Part shown: in pieces, positions 42,015 through 50,729 of the stretch | How positions within the stretch are numbered: the stretch's first letter is position 1 | Layout: each line of letters opens with the position of its first letter | Assembly: GCA_045613305.1 (NCBI GenBank) | Contig: JAZLAU010000007.1 | Coordinates: forward strand, 1 to 53,324 | DNA: 53,324 nt | Direction: 5' to 3' | Source: SFTJ01 sp045613305 | GTDB lineage: Bacteria; Bacteroidota; Bacteroidia; Bacteroidales; Muribaculaceae | The notes under the pieces: generated by a model | The model's database searches: none | What the model was told of the DNA's origin: nothing | Seen by the model: only the letters and a program-made list of their open reading frames with translations | Program-made: the position numbers and the translations under genes

Positions 42015-42040
42015 CGGCGGTGAATTTATTTTCATCGCCG
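42015..42040. repeat. Second hairpin after nagB
   Basis: A 10-bp stem with one G-U pair (42015-42024 with 42031-42040) and a 6-nt A+T loop directly follows the nagB terminator's T run. It may reinforce termination or protect the RNA end. Confidence 0.45.
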
Positions 42041-42221
42041 AATTTGTTTATTTACACATAGGTTATGTTAAACGATTGTGAAACGAGCTTCTGCGCAAAA
42101 ACCTTAAACTCTAATTTTGCTCTTTGAGTGTAGTCTCCGATGTAGTCCTAATAATACCACCAAGTAAAACAATATATATTGCCTATTTTTTATTTTCTGC
42201 CGAAAATATTTCAATTTTCTC

Positions 42222-42254
42222 TTGACTCGTACCCAAGGTCATACACTAACTTTG
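42222..42254 (+). promoter_or_regulatory. Promoter of the MerR-type gene with long spacer
   Basis: TTGAC at 42222-42226 and TAACTTTG at 42247-42254. Between TTG and the -7 element there are 22 nt, a little more than the usual 19-21, as in promoters activated by MerR-type regulators. The spacer holds TGAC and GTCA arms (42223-42226 and 42238-42241), a possible operator. This reading is speculative. Confidence 0.35.
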
Positions 42255-42291
42255 CCGCATATTTCGAAATCAGACAAAAAATCGTGCGATT

Positions 42292-43125
42292 ATGAGAGAA
42301 AAAACAAGGTTAAAAATCGGAGAGTTTTCTCAGATGATGCAAGTGACCGTGAAGACCCTGCGCCACTACGAACAAAAAGGTTTATTATTACCCTGCAAAG
42401 TGGACGAATGGACTGGCTATCGTTATTATAGCGTTGAACAGATGCAAAGGCTCAACACTATCCGCCAATTGCAAAGTCTCGGTTTCTCGCTTGACGAAAT
42501 CAAGGAGTTGTACGAAGAAGGGGCACACGCCCCAAGTGTAGAGCAACTGAACGAGAAGATAGAAAAGACGGAGCGACAGCTGCAATTATTGGCGGCACGA
42601 CGCAGTCAGTTGGTCAACTGGGTGAACGCTCACAAAAAAATTAAAACAATGGATAAATCTAAATTCAGTATTCAATCTTTGCCCGAAATTATCGTGGCAA
42701 CCCATCGCGAAGTAATCCCTAATTATGTCGCTCTGGGTTCGTTATGTGTAGAGAAAATTGGTCCCGAGATGCAACGCCTCGGTTGCAAGTGCCTGGCTCC
42801 AGGCTATTGTTTCACCATTGAGCACAATAAGGAGTATCGACCCACCGACATTGACATCGAGTATTGCGAACAAGTAGAAGAGATGGGCACAGACAATGCC
42901 ATCATACAATTCAAGCATCTTGATGCTGTACCCAAAGCTCTCTGCATGAAACACGTCGGTCCTTATGAACGCTTCCATGAATCATTTGCCGAAGCATTTG
43001 CTTATATGGAGGAGCGTGGCTACAAGATGGCAGGAGCTCTCCGCACTTGCTACATTGACGGTGCATGGAATCAGGAGGACCCGGAAAAGTGGCTATCGGT
43101 AATTCAGATTCCTATTGAGGCATAA
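42292..43125 (+). CDS. MerR-family regulator with GyrI-like effector domain
   Basis: A 277-residue regulator. The MerR helix-turn-helix is at residues 7-35 (LKIGEFSQMMQVTVKTLRHY), followed by the dimerisation coiled coil (about 82-118). From about residue 122 a GyrI-like small-molecule-binding domain follows (ATHREVIPNY, LAPGYCFTIEH, MKHVGPYERFHESFAEAFAYMEE, and a final WLSVIQIPIEA). This is the layout of BmrR-type multidrug-responsive activators. No efflux gene is next to it, so its target is unknown or is itself. The coding strand seems richer in C than its neighbours, a weak hint of separate origin. Confidence 0.88.
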   Translation: MREKTRLKIGEFSQMMQVTVKTLRHYEQKGLLLPCKVDEWTGYRYYSVEQMQRLNTIRQLQSLGFSLDEIKELYEEGAHAPSVEQLNEKIEKTERQLQLLAARRSQLVNWVNAHKKIKTMDKSKFSIQSLPEIIVATHREVIPNYVALGSLCVEKIGPEMQRLGCKCLAPGYCFTIEHNKEYRPTDIDIEYCEQVEEMGTDNAIIQFKHLDAVPKALCMKHVGPYERFHESFAEAFAYMEERGYKMAGALRTCYIDGAWNQEDPEKWLSVIQIPIEA

Positions 43126-43351
43126 ATTGAGAGGTGTATGTAGTTTAGTGTGTGTGGAATGTATGGCAAGCGGAGTGTTTTTTTCATGGATGCGAGAAAG
43201 GATTTGGCTGTGTCGCGGCTGCTTTGTTGTTGGGTGCTTATTATGTGGCGATGGAGTTTAGGCCAAAGATGAGTGTAAATATCGGAGTAAGGCTGCACAC
43301 CGCTGAAGCATGCTTAATCAAAAGAAGTGCGTTAAGCACATCAACAGGGCA

Positions 43352-43389
43352 AAAAAATAAAGGTTGCTTCATTACGAAGCAACCTTTAT
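43352..43389 (-). terminator. Terminator of the tyrosine kinase gene
   Basis: A perfect 13-bp stem (43359-43371 with 43377-43389), 5-nt loop, then seven T on the minus strand (A at 43352-43358). It lies 22 nt past the stop codon. Confidence 0.9.
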
Positions 43390-43410
43390 AACTGATTATG
43401 ATTGTGATGA

Positions 43411-45858
43411 TTATCTTTTTCTTCTTTTGCGACGGAAGAAGCCTTTCTTTTCGTTTTCTTCTGAATCATCGCCGTAGCCATAACCGTAGCCATAGCCGTA
43501 TCCGTAACCATAACCGTAGCCATAGCCGTAGCCGTAACCGTATCCATAACCGTAGGCGTAGCGCTTAGAGTCGGCCTTGACGTCGCCCATTAGGATGGTC
43601 ATGTTCTTAATCTTGTTAGAACGATACATCTTTTCGAGATCTTCAAGATAGTGCTTATCAATCATGCCGTCGCGAACAACGTAAATTGTAAGGTCTACGT
43701 AGCGATTGATTAGAGAAGCGTCGGCAATTAGAGAATAAGGCACGGTGTCGAGAATCACATAGTCGTATTTTTCCTTAGCAAAGTTTAGCAACTCAGCCAT
43801 TTTATCGTTCATCAAAAGGCTTGTTGGGTTAGGTGGAATAGCACCTAAAGGAAGGAGGTCGAGATTTTCGTGCAATACTTCGTGCTGAATGATGCTGTCG
43901 ATGTTGTTAGCGCGTCCGGCTAAGAATGCGCTCAAACCGGTGGCAATATCGTGCACGTTGAAGTAGTTAGAGAACGTACCCTTTCGAAGGTCGCAGTCGA
44001 TGGCAAGCACCTTTTTGCCGTTGATGGCGCAGGTTAGGGCCAAGTTGGCAGTGTTGAAACTCTTGCCTTCGCCAGGCACGGTTGAAGTCATTTGAATGAT
44101 GTAGCCTTCGCCCGATTTTTTAGGAAGCACATAGTCGAGGTTGCCTCGAATAATGCGGAATGCTTCTGAAATGCGGTCAGTGCCGGTTTCGGTAACCAAA
44201 ATCTCGTCGTCATCGTCTTTGCGGCGCTTGTTAGGAATTTCGCCCAAAAGAGGAATCGCGCAATTGTTTTCGATGTCGTAACGGTTGTGAATAGTGTTGT
44301 CGAGCGAGAATATCCAGAAGATAAGGAATATTATGATTGCCGGGATTAAGAATCCCACAAGAATACCCATCATTATAATTTGTCGTTCGAGCGGTGAAAT
44401 TAACCAACCACCTTCGGCATATTCGATAACAGTGGCGTTAGGTTCGGTGATGGCCACTTGAAGAGCATTTTCTTCGCGCTTGTTAAGAAGATATAGGTAA
44501 AGTTGCTCTTTAATCTTCTGTTGGCGAGTGATGTCGGTGATTTCTTTTTCTTGAGTAGGCACAGTTGACATCATGCTGCTTGCACGGCGTTCTTGAGTTC
44601 TAACGGTGCTTTGCTTTTGGCGAAGCGTGTTGATGTAGTTGTCGAGCGAGTTGATGATGTTAGGCTTAATAGAAGATATTTGCTTTTCAAGGTCTTTCAT
44701 CACGGGGTTTTCAGAGCCCGATGTTGCCGACAGTTGTTCGTGATTTAAGCAAAGTTGGTTATATTGTTCAATGTAATTGTTAATGCCAATGTCGTTGATT
44801 CCGGCATTAGCAGGAATCAATTCGTAGCTTGATGTGTTCTGAATGTTGTCGCGCACATAACCGGCAAGCGACAATTGCATTTCCAAGTTGGCCAACTCAT
44901 TAGATGAAGCGTTGCTGCGTTCGGTGTAAACTTGCGCAGCCGATTCGATGGTAGGATACTTGTTAAGAATTTTCAAGCGTTCAATTTGAGAGTCGATGCC
45001 ACCAAGGTCTTTCGACAAAGCAGCAATACGATCGACGATAAATGCTTCGGTATTGCGAGCGATGCGGTTTTTGTCGTCAATAGAATGTTGGTTGTATGCC
45101 GCGATAAGAGCATTAAGTGTTGATGCCGACAAATAAGGGTTTGCCGAAGAAAGTGAGAGTCGAAGCACGTTGGCGTCTTTTTGGTCTTTAACGATGTGTA
45201 GGCCACCGATTAGACGTTTAGCCATGCTGCGCACAGGAACAACGTTAACGAAAATTTCTTCGCCAATGAAACCTTTGTCGAAATTGTCGCTTTTGCTAAT
45301 GCGTACAGGTCCGTATGCTGTTTTTACGGTTTTTCCGTATTTGGTTCGTTTCCAGTGTGTGTCGCCTGGGCATCTGAAGTCGACGTCGGTTTCGCTATGA
45401 GGGCGAATGTGTATAGTGTATGAAGATTTAACCTCTTCGAAAGGTGTGACGGTTACCGGACGGTCGTTAAACAACATCACATCACGAAGATATTTGTGGT
45501 AGTAGTAGTTAACGTTTAGGTTAAGTTTGCTCACTACCTGACTCATAAGTTCAGTCGACTTTAGGACGTAGATTTCGTTGCTGAGCGAGCGATATTTGCG
45601 GCTTGTTGACAAGTCGGCGAGTATTTGCTCTTCGCCCGAGCGTTCGTTCATGTTAGTCTTAATCAGAATCAACGCCGATGAAGAGTAGGTTTGAGGGCGC
45701 GATTTGCCGTAAAGGTATGCCAAGCAACCTACAAAAATGATAGATAGCAAAAACCAATACCAATTGCGTAGACATGCAAAAAGGTAGTTCCTGATAGATA
45801 TTCCGCCTGACGGTTTTTCTTTTTCAGTGATAACTTTTTCTTCAGTTTGGTCTGTCAT
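43411..45858 (-). CDS. Wzc-type polysaccharide tyrosine autokinase with (Tyr-Gly)14 tail
   Basis: An 815-residue inner-membrane bacterial tyrosine kinase controlling capsule or exopolysaccharide chain length and export. A first membrane helix (about residues 27-50) and a second (about 485-515) flank a periplasmic Wzz-like and coiled-coil domain. The cytoplasmic BY-kinase has Walker A STVPGEGKSFNTA near 596, Walker A' VLAIDCDLRKG near 623 and Walker B VILDTVP near 710. The C-terminal tyrosine cluster, the autophosphorylation site in this family, is here an exact run of fourteen Tyr-Gly units preceded by Tyr-Ala. A strongly basic end (RRKRRKR) follows. No wza or glycosyltransferase gene is adjacent, so it stands alone. 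Confidence 0.9.
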   Translation of the reverse strand: MTDQTEEKVITEKEKPSGGISIRNYLFACLRNWYWFLLSIIFVGCLAYLYGKSRPQTYSSSALILIKTNMNERSGEEQILADLSTSRKYRSLSNEIYVLKSTELMSQVVSKLNLNVNYYYHKYLRDVMLFNDRPVTVTPFEEVKSSYTIHIRPHSETDVDFRCPGDTHWKRTKYGKTVKTAYGPVRISKSDNFDKGFIGEEIFVNVVPVRSMAKRLIGGLHIVKDQKDANVLRLSLSSANPYLSASTLNALIAAYNQHSIDDKNRIARNTEAFIVDRIAALSKDLGGIDSQIERLKILNKYPTIESAAQVYTERSNASSNELANLEMQLSLAGYVRDNIQNTSSYELIPANAGINDIGINNYIEQYNQLCLNHEQLSATSGSENPVMKDLEKQISSIKPNIINSLDNYINTLRQKQSTVRTQERRASSMMSTVPTQEKEITDITRQQKIKEQLYLYLLNKREENALQVAITEPNATVIEYAEGGWLISPLERQIIMMGILVGFLIPAIIIFLIFWIFSLDNTIHNRYDIENNCAIPLLGEIPNKRRKDDDDEILVTETGTDRISEAFRIIRGNLDYVLPKKSGEGYIIQMTSTVPGEGKSFNTANLALTCAINGKKVLAIDCDLRKGTFSNYFNVHDIATGLSAFLAGRANNIDSIIQHEVLHENLDLLPLGAIPPNPTSLLMNDKMAELLNFAKEKYDYVILDTVPYSLIADASLINRYVDLTIYVVRDGMIDKHYLEDLEKMYRSNKIKNMTILMGDVKADSKRYAYGYGYGYGYGYGYGYGYGYGYGYGYGYGDDSEENEKKGFFRRKRRKR
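43472..43555 (-). repeat. Tandem 6-bp repeat coding for (Tyr-Gly)14
   Basis: Fourteen consecutive 6-bp units of the form CCNTAN on the plus strand, with changes only at positions that are silent in the protein (TAC/TAT and GGN). The purity at protein level with codon variation at DNA level shows selection for the Tyr-Gly pattern rather than only recent slippage. Confidence 0.9.
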
Positions 45859-46168
45859 GATTTCTTTGTTTTATGTTTGTTGCCAACAGCAATGATGGCA
45901 AAAAAAGTATTAATAAAATATTTAATCGAGCAGTTTGAGCGCGTCGCTGCATTCTCAAATAACTTGTTCTAAAATATTAATTATGCAAATATAAGGAAAT
46001 ATTGGTTATTTGAGGGCTTTTATGGCGCATAAATTGCTCCAAAAATTAATAATGATATATATTCAGGTGACCCAATGTAGTGTTTTGCCGAATTTTGAGT
46101 GCGAAAATTAAACCAACGATAAGGGTATGAGTCAAAAGTGAAGTAAAACAAAAATATAAAGGGAAAAA
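45859..46168. other. Divergent intergenic region between the kinase and YkvA-like genes
   Basis: A 310-nt A+T-rich gap. It holds a minus-strand -7 element for the kinase (45986-45993). No confident plus-strand promoter for the YkvA-like gene, no open frame and no stable hairpin were seen. Confidence 0.5.
45986..45993 (-). promoter_or_regulatory. -7 promoter element for the tyrosine kinase gene
   Basis: The minus strand reads TATATTTG, matching TAnnTTTG, 127 nt upstream of the start, implying a long leader. Confidence 0.4.
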
Positions 46169-46171
46169 ATG

Positions 46172-46618
46172 ATGAATTTTGTAAAGCGATTTTTGAAAGG
46201 CAAGTGGCTTAGATTAGCGGCTGCGTATTTGACGAATCCGGCAAAGATGCGTATGCTTGTAGACCAAGTGAGCAAGTACGTTAGCAAAAAGGGTTTACAA
46301 GATGTTAAGTCGGAGTTGAACGAGTTGGTCAACTTTGTGAAGAATGTGGTAAAGGGCGAGTATAAGGGTTATTCGAAAAGCAATATGCTGCTTGCTGTTG
46401 CGGCGTTGATTTATGTTGTTTCGCCGCTCGACATAGTTCCAGACTTGCTCGTGGGGCTTGGTTTCCTTGATGATGTTGCAATCGTGGCATGGGCCATCAA
46501 TAAGCTTGGCGAAGAAATAGAAAAATATAAGCAATGGTCGGCAGCGAGCAAGGTTGCCGCGGCTGACGTACGCACTGAAGAGGTTGTTGAAGATGAAGAG
46601 TTGGGCGTGATGGCGTGA
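46172..46618 (+). CDS. YkvA-like DUF1232 membrane protein
   Basis: A 148-residue protein; two adjacent ATG codons (46169 and 46172) are possible starts. The DUF1232 motif, SPLDIVPDLLVGLGFLDDVA, is near residue 90, within a hydrophobic region that forms one or two membrane segments. The N-terminal part is basic and helical, and the C-terminus is acidic (VVEDEELG). Function of the family is unknown. Confidence 0.82.
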   Translation: MNFVKRFLKGKWLRLAAAYLTNPAKMRMLVDQVSKYVSKKGLQDVKSELNELVNFVKNVVKGEYKGYSKSNMLLAVAALIYVVSPLDIVPDLLVGLGFLDDVAIVAWAINKLGEEIEKYKQWSAASKVAAADVRTEEVVEDEELGVMA

Positions 46619-46781
46619 GACGATTGCGTCCCTAATTTGTTGCAGTCGGGAGGTGTGTCATGTGTTGGGAAATCGGCAAAAAATTTGTAACTTAGCAAAA
46701 TATTTAGTATTTGGTGCAGTTTGCGCTGTTGTGAAGCGGTATTTCCAACGAGCGTCTGCATGTGTAACATATTGACAATTA

Positions 46782-47885
46782 ATGACAAACGACAAGTTGA
46801 TACGCGTTGGTATTACCCAAGGGGACACCAACGGAATTGGTTATGAAGTTATCTTGAAAACACTTCAAAATCCACAAATTACAGAGTTGTTTACACCGGT
46901 TATTTATGGCTCGGCCAAAACAGCAAGTTATCATCGTAAGGCCTTAGATTTGCAGCCTGTGGCGATGAATGTGATAAAGAACAGTTCGGGAATTAAAGAC
47001 GGTGCATGCAATTTGATAGAAGTTGCAACCGAAGAGATAAAGATAGACCTTGGCATGCCAAGCGAACATGCCGGCAAGGCGGCCTTCGATGCATTGGAAC
47101 GCGCAGTGGCCGATTTGAAGCAAGGCGAAATAGATGTTTTGGTAACAGCGCCAATCAATAAGAAAGTGATACAGTGTGAGGGATTCACATTCCCAGGCCA
47201 CACCGAATATTTGGAGGCAAGTCTTGGCGAGGACACAAGTGCGCTGATGATACTATTCAGCGAAAAGGTGCGAGTGGCTCTCGTAACTACCCACGTGCCA
47301 GTGTCGGGCATCAGCAAGGCAATCACAAAGGAAAACATTTTAGAAAAGTTATATGCGTTTAACGATTCGTTGAAGCGCGACTTTGGTGTTGTGAGACCAC
47401 GCATTGCAGTGCTTGGCTTGAATCCACATTCGGGCGACGGCGGCCTTCTTGGCAAGGAAGAACAAGAAATCATCATTCCGGCCATTGAAGAGGCGGTGAG
47501 CAATAAGGTGGTGGCATTTGGCCCATATTCGGCCGACGGATTTTTCGGGAACGAACAATATCGTCATTTCGATGGCGTGCTTGCCATGTATCACGACCAA
47601 GGTTTGGCACCATTTAAGGTGCTTTCGATGGAAAGCGGGGTGAACTTCACTGCCGGCTTGCCATATGTGCGCACCAGCCCAGACCACGGCACAGGCTACG
47701 ACATAGCCGGCAAGAACGAGGCTAACGAGCAATCGATGCGTCAAGCCATATATGCGGCTATCGACATTTTCCGCAATCGAGATGCGTATGCTGAGATGAC
47801 ACAACATCCGTTGCGCCGCATGTATTTTGACAAGAGCGGCGACAAGGAAGTGCTCGACCTTACTAAGGTGGAAGATGTGGATTAA
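46782..47885 (+). CDS. pdxA: 4-hydroxythreonine-4-phosphate dehydrogenase
   Basis: A 367-residue PdxA of the DXP-dependent pyridoxal phosphate pathway. The opening RVGITQGDTNGIGYEVILK, the metal and substrate histidine regions FPGHTEYLEASL, VALVTTHVPVSGIS and YHDQGLAPFKVLSM, and the late RTSPDHGTGYDIAGK all match. It oxidises 4-phosphohydroxy-L-threonine with NAD. It is followed after 49 nt by the nucleotidyltransferase gene, so it may share a transcript with the next four genes, although a functional link is not obvious. Confidence 0.93.
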   Translation: MTNDKLIRVGITQGDTNGIGYEVILKTLQNPQITELFTPVIYGSAKTASYHRKALDLQPVAMNVIKNSSGIKDGACNLIEVATEEIKIDLGMPSEHAGKAAFDALERAVADLKQGEIDVLVTAPINKKVIQCEGFTFPGHTEYLEASLGEDTSALMILFSEKVRVALVTTHVPVSGISKAITKENILEKLYAFNDSLKRDFGVVRPRIAVLGLNPHSGDGGLLGKEEQEIIIPAIEEAVSNKVVAFGPYSADGFFGNEQYRHFDGVLAMYHDQGLAPFKVLSMESGVNFTAGLPYVRTSPDHGTGYDIAGKNEANEQSMRQAIYAAIDIFRNRDAYAEMTQHPLRRMYFDKSGDKEVLDLTKVEDVD

Positions 47886-47934
47886 AAAAATTTTTTCTTT
47901 GACATAAAAAAAAGATTTCAAAAAACATAGTGTT

Positions 47935-48642
47935 ATGAATTATGCAATAATAGCCGCAGGCGAGGGCAGCCGTTTGGCACAAGAGGGCGTTAAAAAGCCA
48001 AAGCCACTTGTGGAATTGTGCGGAGAGCCTATGATAGGTCGTTTGATAAACATCTTTGTGCGTTGCAACGCCGAAAGTGTGAGCGTGATTGTGAATCAGG
48101 AAATGACTGAGGTGCAAGAATATCTTCAGGAATTGAAGAAAACATTGCCAGTTCCGTTGAACATTGTGGTTAAGTCAACCCCAAGTTCGATGCATAGTTT
48201 CTATGAACTGACTCAGGTGATGAAGCCGGGCAAATTTTGCTTGACAACGGTCGACACCATCTTCAAGGAGCCAGATTTTGCAAAATATATAGCAGCCTTT
48301 GAGGCCGACAGCACCCACGACGGCATGATGGCCGTAACACCATACATTGAGGACGAAAAGCCTTTGTATGTGGATGTTGACGAAAACATGGAAATCAACA
48401 CCTTCCGTGATGAAGCCTACGAAGGAGCAAAGTATATCTCGGGCGGCATTTATTCGCTCACCGACAAGTCGTGGAAGGTGCTAAAGGACTGCATCGACGG
48501 TGGTGTGGCACGCATGCGCAACTTTCAACGAGCATTGGTGGCAAGCGGCTTGAGCCTAAAGGCATATTCAATCGATAAGATTATCGATGTTGACCATGCC
48601 GGGGATATAGAGGTTGCCGAACGCTTCATCCAAGAAAAATAA
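47935..48642 (+). CDS. Sugar- or alcohol-phosphate nucleotidyltransferase
   Basis: A 235-residue NTP-transferase-fold enzyme. The nucleotide-binding opening IIAAGEGSRL is followed by KKPKPLVEL, in which the lysine is the usual catalytic residue. TTVDTIF near residue 103 stands where the metal-binding D-x-D/TxD is found. Its small size fits cytidylyltransferases that activate simple phosphorylated compounds (the LicC, IspD and inositol-1-phosphate types) rather than hexose pyrophosphorylases. The substrate is unknown. It is first of four genes with 36-50 nt gaps except before the third. Confidence 0.8.
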   Translation: MNYAIIAAGEGSRLAQEGVKKPKPLVELCGEPMIGRLINIFVRCNAESVSVIVNQEMTEVQEYLQELKKTLPVPLNIVVKSTPSSMHSFYELTQVMKPGKFCLTTVDTIFKEPDFAKYIAAFEADSTHDGMMAVTPYIEDEKPLYVDVDENMEINTFRDEAYEGAKYISGGIYSLTDKSWKVLKDCIDGGVARMRNFQRALVASGLSLKAYSIDKIIDVDHAGDIEVAERFIQEK

Positions 48643-48685
48643 AAAAACAACAGAAAACAATATAGCACTATCCTAAGAAAAAATT

Positions 48686-49564
48686 ATGGCAGATATAGTA
48701 ATAGCAGGTGTTATGCGCGCAGGCGCTTACTCGCCCAATCACATAGGCAACGACACAGCAATATTTAATGCCGTAGCCGACCACTTGCGCAAGCGTGGTT
48801 GCATAGTTAACGTATATAACGAGGACCAATTTAACAAAAACGGGGTTGAGGAACGTGTGATATTGAACATGTGCCGAGAGCAAGCCTCGATAGCACGCCT
48901 TCAGCAATATGAAGACGAAGGCCGATTGGTAATCAACTCGGGTTATGGCATAGAGAATTGCACCCGTGAGCGCATGACACGCATTCTCATGGGCAACAAC
49001 ATTCCATATCCCGAAAGCCTTATCGTGAACACCGATGAGGTGGTTAAGCCCTTGCTGAAAGAAGCAGGATTTCAGAGTTGCTGGATTAAGCGCGGCGACT
49101 TTCACGCCATGCACAAAGAAGACGTGAGTTATGTGCGCCATGCCGAAGAAGCCCAAGAGGTGCTGCAAGAATACTTTTATCGCGGCATTAAGCGTGCGGT
49201 GATTAATAAGCACTTGCCTGGCGATTTGGTTAAGTTCTACGGAGTGAAAGACCAGCCATTCTTCTATTGGTTCTATCCGTTTGACGAAGGTCACAGCAAA
49301 TATGGTGCAGAAGCCATCAATGGCAAGTCGAAGGGCTTCAGTTTCGATGTCGACGAAATGAAGCGCATATGCCAACAAGCGGCCGAAGAACTCAATGTGG
49401 TGGTTTACGGCGGTGACTGCATAGTGGATTCCGACGGCAAGATGCAAATCATCGACTTTAACGACTGGCCAAGTTTTGCGCCATGCCGAGTGGAAGCCGC
49501 ACCATACATTGCCAAGGCTGTGATAGCCGCAGTGAAGAAACACGAAGAAAACCGCCGTCGCTAA
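48686..49564 (+). CDS. ATP-grasp ligase-like protein
   Basis: A 292-residue protein with the ATP-grasp layout. The N-terminal part is a Rossmann-like pre-ATP-grasp domain (IVIAGVMRAGAY, NVYNEDQF). The middle has strands with the basic residues expected to bind ATP phosphates (CWIKRGDFHAMHKEDV). The C-terminal strand ends in the acidic metal-binding pattern DCIVDSDGKMQIIDFNDWPSF, which resembles the D/E-x-N motif of the family. ATP-grasp enzymes join a carboxylate to an amine, thiol or similar group. The substrate is unknown. It is flanked by a nucleotidyltransferase and a CDP-alcohol transferase. Confidence 0.75.
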   Translation: MADIVIAGVMRAGAYSPNHIGNDTAIFNAVADHLRKRGCIVNVYNEDQFNKNGVEERVILNMCREQASIARLQQYEDEGRLVINSGYGIENCTRERMTRILMGNNIPYPESLIVNTDEVVKPLLKEAGFQSCWIKRGDFHAMHKEDVSYVRHAEEAQEVLQEYFYRGIKRAVINKHLPGDLVKFYGVKDQPFFYWFYPFDEGHSKYGAEAINGKSKGFSFDVDEMKRICQQAAEELNVVVYGGDCIVDSDGKMQIIDFNDWPSFAPCRVEAAPYIAKAVIAAVKKHEENRRR

Positions 49565-49733
49565 TATCTCGCCGGTGGCAAGTGAGTGGGCATGAATCCG
49601 CTCAAATCAAAGAGACAAAAAAAGTCGTGGCTTGCCGGCCATGCGCAGCGCAATAAGTGGTGTTGCGGCAGTTGCCGCGGCAAGGCGATTAAATGATTTG
49701 GAAACTGAAATAAACTTTAACGACAATTTAGAT

Positions 49734-50693
49734 ATGCGAAGCTTTAAGGAATTTAAGGAAGCATATAAGGGCTCATTGAAGTCGATGGACACCGAAGAAA
49801 CAATCGACTTGATGTTTTATCGCCCGATAGGTTTTGCATGGGCATTGCTTGCGGCAAAACTTGGCGTTACCCCAAATATGATAACCATAGCCTCTATATT
49901 TTTGGGTGTTGCCGGAGGTGTATTATTCTATTATTACGAACCTGAATTAATGTGGCTCAATGTGGTGGGAATGCTGCTGCTTGTGTGGGCCAACTCATTT
50001 GATAGTGCCGACGGACAGTTGGCGCGAATGACCAAGCAATATTCACGTCTTGGCCGCATTTTAGACGGAGTTAGCGGCGACTTGTGGTTTATTGCCATCT
50101 ACTTTTCGCTTGTGTTCAGAGAATTGCATTCGAGTGCCTTTTTCATGGAGCACAACTGGGTGATTTGGGCACTTGCCATCACCGCCGGTGCTTGCCATGC
50201 CAAGCAGGCTGCTTCGGCCGACTATTATCGCCAGTTCCACCTTTATTTCCTAAAGGGTGAGGAAGGCAGCGAACTCGATAGCGTGGAGCAGTTAGACAAG
50301 GACAACGCCGGATTAACTTGGAAAAATCCGATGAAGAAAATAGTGGCGCTGTTTTATCGCAACTACACTGCTCAGCAGGAAGCCGTTACGCCAAACATGC
50401 AGCGTTTGCGTAGCGCCTTGAAGGCTTATTATGGACAAAAGCCTATAGCGCAATCGTTCCGCGATGCTTTCCGCGAAAAGAGCAAGCCGCTCATGAAATA
50501 CACCAATATGCTGTCGTTCAACACTCGTGTCATAGCATTGTTTGTGTCGATATTGGTGCGCATGCCATGGCTATATTTTGTGTTTGAACTGGTGGTGCTC
50601 AATGCGATGCTTGTGTATATGATTTGCCGTCACGAGCACTTCTGCAAGAAGTTTGTTAAGCAAATTGAGAACGGTGAATATCCTGCCGAATGA
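49734..50693 (+). CDS. CDP-alcohol phosphatidyltransferase family protein
   Basis: A 319-residue integral membrane enzyme with six or more hydrophobic segments. I start at 49734 (MRSFKEFKEAYKGSL); earlier in-frame ATG (49641) and TTG (49632) would add an alanine-rich stretch that looks non-homologous. The family signature is D90-x2-D93-G94-x2-A97-R98-x8-G107-x3-D111, but the last Asp, expected at 115, is Gly with Asp at 116. Such enzymes transfer a phospho-alcohol between CDP and a lipid or polyol. The product is unknown. The 169-nt gap to the ATP-grasp gene is the largest in this set. Confidence 0.85.
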   Translation: MRSFKEFKEAYKGSLKSMDTEETIDLMFYRPIGFAWALLAAKLGVTPNMITIASIFLGVAGGVLFYYYEPELMWLNVVGMLLLVWANSFDSADGQLARMTKQYSRLGRILDGVSGDLWFIAIYFSLVFRELHSSAFFMEHNWVIWALAITAGACHAKQAASADYYRQFHLYFLKGEEGSELDSVEQLDKDNAGLTWKNPMKKIVALFYRNYTAQQEAVTPNMQRLRSALKAYYGQKPIAQSFRDAFREKSKPLMKYTNMLSFNTRVIALFVSILVRMPWLYFVFELVVLNAMLVYMICRHEHFCKKFVKQIENGEYPAE

Positions 50694-50729
50694 TATTAAA
50701 ATATAAATAAACAGCAAATATACGTATAT

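Larger units (their letters stand above)
41958..42291. other. Intergenic region between nagB and the merR-type gene
   Basis: A 334-nt gap with a terminator hairpin (41990-42014), a second hairpin (42015-42040), two plus-strand -7-like elements (TAATTTTG at 42112-42119 and TAACTTTG at 42247-42254) and an A+T-rich segment between them. The 130 nt between the two elements could hold a short non-coding RNA, but I see no clear terminator for one. Confidence 0.45.

Noticed and set aside
43152..43391. 79-codon plus-strand frame between the MerR-type gene and the kinase terminator
   Set aside because: It overlaps the kinase terminator, begins without promoter or start context, and shows no recognisable domain. 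The 285-nt gap otherwise appears empty.
43472..43555. Short repeats that could be taken for a CRISPR array
   Set aside because: The units are 6 bp with no spacers and encode Tyr-Gly in frame inside the kinase gene.
48668..49543. Minus-strand open frame (291 codons) opposite the ATP-grasp gene
   Set aside because: It mirrors the ATP-grasp gene almost end to end, shows no motifs and has no promoter of its own.
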